This document shows, one piece after another, positions 57,623 through 64,000 of a stretch of 64,000 nucleotides of DNA. The DNA is from an uncultured Oleispira sp. (GTDB lineage: Bacteria > Pseudomonadota > Gammaproteobacteria > Pseudomonadales > Oceanobacteraceae): positions 1-64,000 of the forward strand of contig CAJXUD010000010.1 of assembly GCA_913061415.1 (NCBI GenBank). Reading direction: 5' to 3'. The notes under the pieces were generated by a model. It did not search any database, was not told the DNA's origin, and saw only the letters and a list, made by a program, of their open reading frames with translations. The first letter of the stretch is position 1, and every line of letters begins with the position of its first letter. The position numbers and the translations under genes were made by a program.

Positions 57623-60532
57623 GTGCATTTAGTGACATACAGTTTGCGTTTATTCATGTGCTTGTTCTTGTGTTTGTTCCTGAGTATAACTGTGCAGGCA
57701 CAAGACCCGCTCGTTTTAACGGGATCACAAGAAAGCTACCCACTTGGCATGCACCTTGAGTTTTTTGAAGATAAAGATAAGCGCTTAACCATTGATGATG
57801 TCAGCGCGCCTCAATTCCAAAATCAATTCAAAGCCAGCCAGCAAGCGCTACCTCACTTTGGCTTCACTGACTCTGCCTATTGGGTCAAGCTATCGCTTAC
57901 CAATCAGAATGTACGCATTAAGGATTGGCGCTTATCTCTTGGACTGACCAACTTTAACTTTGTTGACCTTTACCTCCCCGACGAGGGTGGGTACTCGAGC
58001 ATAAAGACGGGGAATCGCCGCCCTTTTTCTACCCGCGACGTCGATAGTCGTCAATTTGTATTTCGTATTTATATGCCTGACCCCGCAGAAACAAAGACAT
58101 TTTACCTTCGTTTTGAAAACCAAGCGCCAATGATCCTGAAGTTAACACTCGACTCTGTAGAGTCCCATGCCACAGAGGGCCTCTTTAAGCTATTAATACT
58201 AGGGGCTACCTATGGTGGAATGCTCATCATGTTTGGCTATAGTTTTTTACTTGCACTGATCCTCAGAGATAAGGGCTATGTGTATTATTCGATTTATCTA
58301 CTCGGTGCAGCCATAGGGGCAACGTATTACGAAGGCTTGCTTCCACAGTATGTATTCCCCAACTTGACATGGCCAACACTTATTCCGGTTGCCTTTGCTA
58401 TCTCGTTTTCTTCCGTTTTACTGCTAACCAATTATATTCTAAAGCTTCGTTCTCAAGCTCCACGCCTGTATGTTATTAATATAATTGGCCTATGGGGTTG
58501 GCTTGCGCTACTGGTTGCGTTCTTAATATTCCCCTACTCTAGCGCCATTGTATTTTTTCAATTTTATTTAATTGCCACACTCATCTTAATGCTAGTTTCT
58601 GGCTGCATTCGCTGGTACCAAGGTTGTTCCGCAGCGCCAGCGTATACACTCTCTTGGACCTTTCATATTATTGGTTTTTCGATGTTCCCTCTTTCGCGCT
58701 TAGATATCGGTATTATTGAAGAACCAACGATTTGGGTGCGATTGGGGTTAATCACACAAATGATATTACTATCCCTTGCGATGGCCGAAAAAATTAATAT
58801 TATTCGCAAAGAAAAAGCGCTAACAGAAAAGGAGCTCGCAGATAATCTTCGTAATACCAACTTAGAGTTAGAGCAGCGAGTCAATGAACGAACCGAAGAA
58901 CTCGTAAGTGCTAAAGAAACCGCAGAAATTGCTAACTCAGCTAAGACGAATTTTTTGGCCAATATGTCACACGAAATACGCACTCCGATGAATGCTATTT
59001 TGGGTTTTTCTGAGCTATTACAGCAAAGCTCTAATATTAAAAATGACGACAAGCATACGCTTTCGATCATTAATACCGCAGGTAACAACTTACTGTTATT
59101 AATCAATAATATTCTAGATATTTCAAAAATTGAGGCAGGACACAGCAAGCTAGTTAATAGCAACTTCAATTTAAGAAAGTTATTTAATGAAGTTGAGCAA
59201 ACCTTTAGAGGCCTATCAGATCAAAAGGGATTAATACTGAATCTCGACATTCATGAGGAAACCGCTTTTTATATTCATGGTGATGAAGGAAAAACTAGGC
59301 AAATATTGACTAATTTATTGGGTAACGCGGTTAAATTTACACAAGATGGCAGCATCAACTTACGAGTTCGCTCAGACAAATGGCCAACCCAAGAAGAACC
59401 GAATACTCTTTTACTGACTATAGAGATTGAGGATACCGGTTTAGGGATATCACCAGAAGAAAGACATAAAGTTTTCTCTGTATTTGAACAGACTGAATCT
59501 GGCCTAAAAAGTATTGGTGGCACGGGACTCGGTATGGTCATCGCGCGTGAGTATGCGCAATTAATGGGAGGAGATATTAGCTTTTCTAGCGAAAGGCTGG
59601 TCGGAACTACTTTTTGTGTCACTTTAAAAGTTAAGGAAGCAGAAGAGCAGAGTCACTACGAGTCCAATCATGAAATCATGAGTTTTTCAGAAGATCAAAC
59701 CTGCAATAAAACCATTCTAATTGTTGATGATGTTAAGAATAACCGCCTACTTATTCACAAAACCCTTGCACCTCTTGGTTTCAATATTATTGAAACCTGT
59801 GATGGTTTACAGGCGTGCGCCGTTGCTGAGCAACAGCGACCCGATCTCATTCTTATGGATATTCGCATGCAAGTAATGGGGGGATTGGATGCCATTCGGG
59901 CTATCAAAGCGACTGAACGTGGCGCAGCAATTCCAATCATTGCCGTGAGTGCCAGCGTATTTAAGTCGGAGCAAGAAAGTATTCTAGAACAAGGGGCTGA
60001 TGACTTTTTGAGCAAACCCTTCAAGCGCAATCAACTATTAAAATTAATCGCTAAACATCTAAATTTAACGCCTACCTATAAAACAGGTGGTCTTTCTTCT
60101 GACGAATCGGTATCAAAAGATGAATCAATAAAATGTATTCCTTCTCAGGGGCTAGGAAAAATACTCATTGTCGACGACATCAAGGTCAATAGTTTGTTAT
60201 TAAGTAAAATACTAAGCACTGCGGGTTATGAGTGCATGGAAGTCAGTAATGGACCTGATGCCTTGGAATTATTTGTAGATTGGCAGCCTGACATTGTATT
60301 GCTAGACAACCAAATGCCAGGTATGGACGGCAAGGAAGTTCTCAAGCGCATTAGCAACATGGTTACAATGGAAGGGATTAAGTCGGTTCCTGTGATTATA
60401 GCCACCGCAGAAAAAGATAGCGAAGAGGTCGAATTATTTAGATCTTTGGGTGCTGTTGATGTTCTTAGCAAACCCTTCAAACCCGCTGACATTAAAGCCG
60501 CCGTGAGTCACTACCTAAGCCACCTAAACTAA
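57623..60532 (+). CDS. Hybrid sensor histidine kinase with 7TM-DISM input and two receivers
   Basis: 969 residues. A signal peptide (about 1-26) is followed by a periplasmic 7TMR-DISMED2-like domain (about 30-170), seven membrane helices (about 180-390), a coiled coil, HisKA with [10 protein letters not shown] (H450), HATPase (about 550-665, with GTGLGMVIA) and two receiver domains (about 695-805 and 855-965, LIVDDVKNN and LIVDDIKVN). It detects an unknown envelope signal. The GTG start has AAGG about ten bases upstream; ATG codons slightly downstream are possible. No output regulator is adjacent. Confidence 0.9.
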   Translation: MHLVTYSLRLFMCLFLCLFLSITVQAQDPLVLTGSQESYPLGMHLEFFEDKDKRLTIDDVSAPQFQNQFKASQQALPHFGFTDSAYWVKLSLTNQNVRIKDWRLSLGLTNFNFVDLYLPDEGGYSSIKTGNRRPFSTRDVDSRQFVFRIYMPDPAETKTFYLRFENQAPMILKLTLDSVESHATEGLFKLLILGATYGGMLIMFGYSFLLALILRDKGYVYYSIYLLGAAIGATYYEGLLPQYVFPNLTWPTLIPVAFAISFSSVLLLTNYILKLRSQAPRLYVINIIGLWGWLALLVAFLIFPYSSAIVFFQFYLIATLILMLVSGCIRWYQGCSAAPAYTLSWTFHIIGFSMFPLSRLDIGIIEEPTIWVRLGLITQMILLSLAMAEKINIIRKEKALTEKELADNLRNTNLELEQRVNERTEELVSAKETAEIANSAKTNFLANMSHEIRTPMNAILGFSELLQQSSNIKNDDKHTLSIINTAGNNLLLLINNILDISKIEAGHSKLVNSNFNLRKLFNEVEQTFRGLSDQKGLILNLDIHEETAFYIHGDEGKTRQILTNLLGNAVKFTQDGSINLRVRSDKWPTQEEPNTLLLTIEIEDTGLGISPEERHKVFSVFEQTESGLKSIGGTGLGMVIAREYAQLMGGDISFSSERLVGTTFCVTLKVKEAEEQSHYESNHEIMSFSEDQTCNKTILIVDDVKNNRLLIHKTLAPLGFNIIETCDGLQACAVAEQQRPDLILMDIRMQVMGGLDAIRAIKATERGAAIPIIAVSASVFKSEQESILEQGADDFLSKPFKRNQLLKLIAKHLNLTPTYKTGGLSSDESVSKDESIKCIPSQGLGKILIVDDIKVNSLLLSKILSTAGYECMEVSNGPDALELFVDWQPDIVLLDNQMPGMDGKEVLKRISNMVTMEGIKSVPVIIATAEKDSEEVELFRSLGAVDVLSKPFKPADIKAAVSHYLSHLN

Positions 60533-60633
60533 CTAAGCTGACAGCGCTATGGCAAAGCGCCACTCACTCCCAAGCCAGAAAAGTTAAAATGTGGGAAGTT
60601 GAAGTAAGGTGGCTAATGCGTCGGATTCAAAGA

Positions 60634-61068
60634 TTAGCGCTTCACTAAGTCTCGAACGGCCAAAGGAAACTGGTAGCAGCGCTTAGCCTCATCGCACAAG
60701 GTTAAATTTGGCTTTGCAGGTAATGCCTGAATGCCGAATACCATCAAGTGAAGTCCACCAGGTTCAAGGCTGACCGCCTGCCCTGACTTGATTTCTAATG
60801 AATGCAGTTGACGCATTCGCATCACGCCATCTTGATGACTGTGAGTATGAATTTCAACATTCTTTGCACCATCGATTGCGGCTGTGGTTAAAACAACATC
60901 TTCAGTTCCAGTATTACTGATTGTCATAAACGCAGCGCTCATGCTACGACCCGGAATAGGTTTACGCACAAAACCATCCTCAACCACCAGCTCTGCAAAA
61001 ACAGATGTACTGAGTAGTAAGCTAGATAGTATAGTAATAACCCGAACTGCTTGATGTTTAGTCGCCAA
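60634..61068 (-). CDS. PCu(A)C-family copper chaperone
   Basis: 144 residues. A signal peptide (1-25, ending VFA-E) and a cupredoxin-like domain with the copper ligands in MSAAFMTI, VEIHTHSHQDGVMRMR and LMVFGI. Periplasmic delivery of Cu(I) to cytochrome oxidase. The apparent start is TTG with a weak Shine-Dalgarno sequence. It stands alone. Confidence 0.87.
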   Translation of the reverse strand: MATKHQAVRVITILSSLLLSTSVFAELVVEDGFVRKPIPGRSMSAAFMTISNTGTEDVVLTTAAIDGAKNVEIHTHSHQDGVMRMRQLHSLEIKSGQAVSLEPGGLHLMVFGIQALPAKPNLTLCDEAKRCYQFPLAVRDLVKR

Positions 61069-61213
61069 AATAGAAAACCTGCTTGTTTAAAGACTGCTGA
61101 AATAAACGGGGTATTTTACCCCGTTCGTCATTGAACACCAGAGACAGATTGTCGCAGTGATACCTTAAAGTCTTTTTATAAGTATTTTATAGCTATTCAA
61201 GTTTTGGTTTTAA

Positions 61214-63235
61214 TCATTTCGATTTAACGCGCCATTCAAGCGCTTTATTTAGGTCGTTAATGGGTGGAGTGAAGTAATATCCTCCCATGCCATCAACGCC
61301 CGTCTGCTTTAAAGCCTTGATATCATCTTCGTTTTCTACCCCTTCCCCCAATACCTGAAGATCTAGGTTATGCGCAATTTGTACCATAGACTGAATAAAA
61401 AACTTATGATCGAGCGCTAGATGTAATCCTCGGTTAAAGCTGCCTGCAATGCGTAAGTAGCTCAGTGGAAGCCGCTGCAAATAAGCGAACGCTAAAGAAC
61501 CCGTTCCTACCTGGTCGATTCCTAAATCAACCCCTTGTGACTTTAAGCGATGAGCCAAACGGGCCAGAGGGAATTCTATATGTGATATTGAACACTCTGA
61601 GATTTCAATGCATAACAGCTCTCGCCATTGCGGGTAAAGCGCTAATAGCTCCTCTAACTGGTCATGAAAGGTTTCAGACAATACAGACCCTGCAGATAAG
61701 TTAATGCAGAATTTTTTATCTGCCTCATGCTGAACATTGGCCGAAGACTGAAGCTGCCCTAACAATGTTTTAATGACTAATAAATCAAAGTTAGGCGTCA
61801 ATTGATGTCGTTCGACCATAGGCCAAAAACGGGCGGCTGAAATAATGCCTTGTTGGTCGTAAATTCGGCTAAGCACTTCAAAGTGTATTACTTTCTCGCC
61901 TTTTGAATCTAAAATGGGCTGGTAATGCAATTCGATACTTTCTTCTTGCAGTACTGTCTCTAATACACCTTTCCATTCGCTTGCCGTACGTTCAATATCA
62001 TTTTGAGTGGATTCAGCATAAAACCCATAGCGGCTTATATGCTGTGTTTGTGCTTGGCGTAATGCTACATCTGCTTTACTGAGTGCATCAACTAACGTTA
62101 ATGGGTGCTCTGTTTGTGTTCCCTCTACCACTAAGGATCGCTCTATAAACACCGCGCCAAAATGAAAATTCAGCCCTCCACGCTGAGTCAGTACCGTTGT
62201 TGAGAGTAAGTTAAAACATTGCTCAACTAACTCTTCACCATGGGTTAAGTCTGTCGCGGGAATATACAGAGAAAAGTCAGCGCCCGTTCGTCGACTAATG
62301 ATGACGTCATTATGATCACTGTGCCATTGATTAAAGATCTCCCCAATTCTAAACAGAATTTCATCGCCAGCCTCACGACCTTGCTCTTGATTATATTGAG
62401 AAAACTCTTGAACCTGCATCAAAACAAGCACACCGCTATAGCCATCAGATTGCTGTAAAATATGCTGTAAGCGCTGATCAAAACCGCGTCGATTTAGTAG
62501 CTGTGAGACATCATCTTGGTAGTTCTCTTCCCGAAGCTTTTCTGTGATGGCGGATTGTTCAGCAAAAATTGTTTTTAGTTTTCTGACCATTTGATTCATC
62601 GCTAGTACGACACGTCTTAGTTCACGAGCTCGCGGGAGCTTTTCTTGCTCGTATAGATTTCGCTCACTGATATCAAGCGCTTGCCGCTCAACTCGCTCTA
62701 ATGGTTTGAACATCCAACGTAGAATTATTTGCAAACTGATTAAGCTAACCAGTGCCATCCATAGATACCAGATGACTTCCGCTTTTATGATGCTCCATAA
62801 ATCTTGGTAGGCAAGGTCGGTATGACTTTTTACCATTAGGCTACCTAGTCGCTGCCAGCCCTGAGTTACATCGGTATAAGCCGGTATAACCGCCAGATCA
62901 ACCACATCGACAAACCACTCTGGCGCCGCACCGTTTTGTGTAAGTGGCTGCACTTTTCGCTGCAACCGACTGCCATCTAAAAGCTGTAGTGATATTTCAG
63001 AAAAGAACCCTCGATCGAATAAAACATCAATCATCCGCTCCAGCTTAACTTTATCGCCATCGGCGACCGCATTCGACATGGATAATGCGAGCGATGTTGC
63101 GGCGTCATAAGCACGGGCATTCAACTGCTGCTCAAAATAATTACTAGAATTCGTTAGCGTGAGAAACAAATTTCCGGTTAATAGCAGCAAAATCAGTGCA
63201 CTCGCCATCAAGCTAAGTTGACGTTTTAATGTCAT
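61214..63235 (-). CDS. lapD: LapD-like c-di-GMP receptor
   Basis: 673 residues from the ATG at 63235, which has AAGGA eight bases upstream (another ATG six bases earlier is too close). An N-terminal membrane helix, periplasmic LapD/MoxY-type domain (about 30-148), second helix, HAMP-like linker, and degenerate GGDEF (TGADF instead of GGDEF) and EAL (EVL) domains. LapD binds c-di-GMP and sequesters the protease LapG, keeping surface adhesins attached. The lapG gene lies directly upstream on the same strand. Confidence 0.9.
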   Translation of the reverse strand: MTLKRQLSLMASALILLLLTGNLFLTLTNSSNYFEQQLNARAYDAATSLALSMSNAVADGDKVKLERMIDVLFDRGFFSEISLQLLDGSRLQRKVQPLTQNGAAPEWFVDVVDLAVIPAYTDVTQGWQRLGSLMVKSHTDLAYQDLWSIIKAEVIWYLWMALVSLISLQIILRWMFKPLERVERQALDISERNLYEQEKLPRARELRRVVLAMNQMVRKLKTIFAEQSAITEKLREENYQDDVSQLLNRRGFDQRLQHILQQSDGYSGVLVLMQVQEFSQYNQEQGREAGDEILFRIGEIFNQWHSDHNDVIISRRTGADFSLYIPATDLTHGEELVEQCFNLLSTTVLTQRGGLNFHFGAVFIERSLVVEGTQTEHPLTLVDALSKADVALRQAQTQHISRYGFYAESTQNDIERTASEWKGVLETVLQEESIELHYQPILDSKGEKVIHFEVLSRIYDQQGIISAARFWPMVERHQLTPNFDLLVIKTLLGQLQSSANVQHEADKKFCINLSAGSVLSETFHDQLEELLALYPQWRELLCIEISECSISHIEFPLARLAHRLKSQGVDLGIDQVGTGSLAFAYLQRLPLSYLRIAGSFNRGLHLALDHKFFIQSMVQIAHNLDLQVLGEGVENEDDIKALKQTGVDGMGGYYFTPPINDLNKALEWRVKSK

Positions 63236-63329
63236 GTTCATTTCCTTGTTGCGCCTTACGAGTAAGGCCTTATTTTAGACTTTCGTCTAATTCAGGTTCC
63301 ATTAATAGATTTTATGCGTTGGGCTTTGA

Positions 63330-63376
63330 GACTTTAAATCAAAGTCTTTAAACCTAAGTCTTTAAACCTAAGCCTT
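63330..63376. repeat. Short direct repeats between lapG and lapD
   Basis: Two perfect copies of gtctttaaacctaa followed by a diverged third copy (gccttaagcctaa). Small intergenic array of the type seen elsewhere in the window. Confidence 0.75.
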
Positions 63377-63380
63377 AAGC

Positions 63381-64000
63381 CTAAATATCCATGCCTTCAG
63401 CAGACATTCTGAGCCGTAAACCGGTCCATAAATCGAGTTTGTTAGGATTTCCCATTCGAATCCCTTGCCCTTTCATTCTTTCTAACCACATTCCAGATGC
63501 ATTAAAGCTATACACAGGCTCAAGATCGGTACGTCGATTAGCAGGGTATATCTTTCCGATTAGGTTATCTAATACCAAAGGAATCGCATCGGGCGTAGGG
63601 AAATAGGTCAGTACCATGTGGGCTTGATTAATCCGTAATGCTTTAACGTAAGTTATTCGCAATTTTTCAACCTCTACACCCAGTTCTTTTAAAGTGTAAT
63701 ATTTTGCGATCACAAAGTCTTCGCAGTCAGCACCGTGTGTTGTCAGTGATTCATACGGGGTTGCCCAATAGTCTTTTTGACCCCAGTGTTTTTCGTCGCT
63801 GACATAATTCACTGCATTATTGAAAAAATGATTCACCGCTCGTAACTGTTCATCTTCGTCTTTGCCCCGTAAGTCCTGATAGAGTGCTTGCCAATCTCGT
63901 AGTCGCTGCTCAGCTCCACTACCAAAATCTTGCCGAGCAGACTTAAACAACTCTTTGCTGATCCATTGTTGATCATCTGCTTGTAATAGAACGAACACAC
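63381..64000 (-). CDS. lapG: LapG-like periplasmic cysteine protease (partial)
   Basis: At least 205 residues; the N-terminus with the signal peptide lies beyond the window, as the frame is open to the last base. The bacterial transglutaminase-like cysteine-proteinase triad is visible: Cys in HGADCEDFVIAKY, His in AHMVLTYF and Asp in LVLDNLIGKIY. LapG cleaves the N-terminus of large adhesins of the LapA type when c-di-GMP is low; LapD inhibits it. The adhesin itself is not in view. Confidence 0.9.
   Translation of the reverse strand, partial: VFVLLQADDQQWISKELFKSARQDFGSGAEQRLRDWQALYQDLRGKDEDEQLRAVNHFFNNAVNYVSDEKHWGQKDYWATPYESLTTHGADCEDFVIAKYYTLKELGVEVEKLRITYVKALRINQAHMVLTYFPTPDAIPLVLDNLIGKIYPANRRTDLEPVYSFNASGMWLERMKGQGIRMGNPNKLDLWTGLRLRMSAEGMDI

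Overview
The window looks like chromosomal DNA of a free-living marine gammaproteobacterium of moderate to low GC, probably near Oceanospirillales or Pseudomonadales. This rests on gene content and order: grpE-dnaK-dnaJ-dapB and carAB; divergent fur/bamE; rnfH-ratA opposite smpB-ssrA; divergent maoP/hdfR; a biosynthetic arginine decarboxylase beside a carboxynorspermidine-dehydrogenase-like gene; and a tmRNA tag identical to the E. coli one (ANDENYALAA). I do not name a genus.

Layout. 1-5.1 kb: polyamine genes and an MgtE Mg2+ transporter. 5.1-8.3 kb: a minus-strand operon maoP-rimK-AstE-like-MscS-RimB-like-mgtE, centred on ribosomal-protein glutamylation, with hdfR divergent. 9.4-21 kb: greA, carAB, a TetR regulator very like Vibrio LuxR/HapR, dapB and the dnaJ-dnaK-grpE heat-shock cluster with a textbook sigma-32 promoter. 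21-27.2 kb: recN, fur, bamE, rnfH, ratA, an NSS transporter, smpB and ssrA (tmRNA).

27.2-39.8 kb is a defence island inserted at the 3' end of ssrA. About 70 bp of the ssrA end and terminator recurs at 39.72-39.79 kb. Inside is one plus-strand gene train: hsdR, hsdM, hsdS, a 1266-residue reverse transcriptase-nitrilase fusion, a small membrane protein and a GIY-YIG nuclease, followed on the minus strand by a HigBA-type toxin-antitoxin pair. The RT-nitrilase plus membrane protein matches the known DRT type 1 (UG1-like) anti-phage arrangement. The novelty is that it is embedded in a type I restriction operon. No integrase is visible.

39.8-48.9 kb holds redox genes (DODA-type dioxygenase, azoreductase, pirin, LysR) with paired operator-like palindromes, then an ECF sigma/anti-sigma pair with a lipoprotein, a secreted subtilisin-like protease, an outer-membrane barrel and a low-complexity exported protein. 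49-53.5 kb is an arsenic operon: arsR, acr3, a wrecked arsP-type permease fused to a thioredoxin-like tail, GAPDH and arsJ. 53.5-64 kb holds a GNAT/C39 peptidase plus RimK-like ATP-grasp pair, cbpA, a hybrid histidine kinase, a PCuAC copper chaperone and LapD/LapG biofilm control genes; lapG is cut by the window end.

Two structural themes cut across the genes. A long palindromic intergenic element with conserved core motifs occurs twice (63-203 and 16882-17000). Short direct tandem repeats are frequent both between and inside genes.
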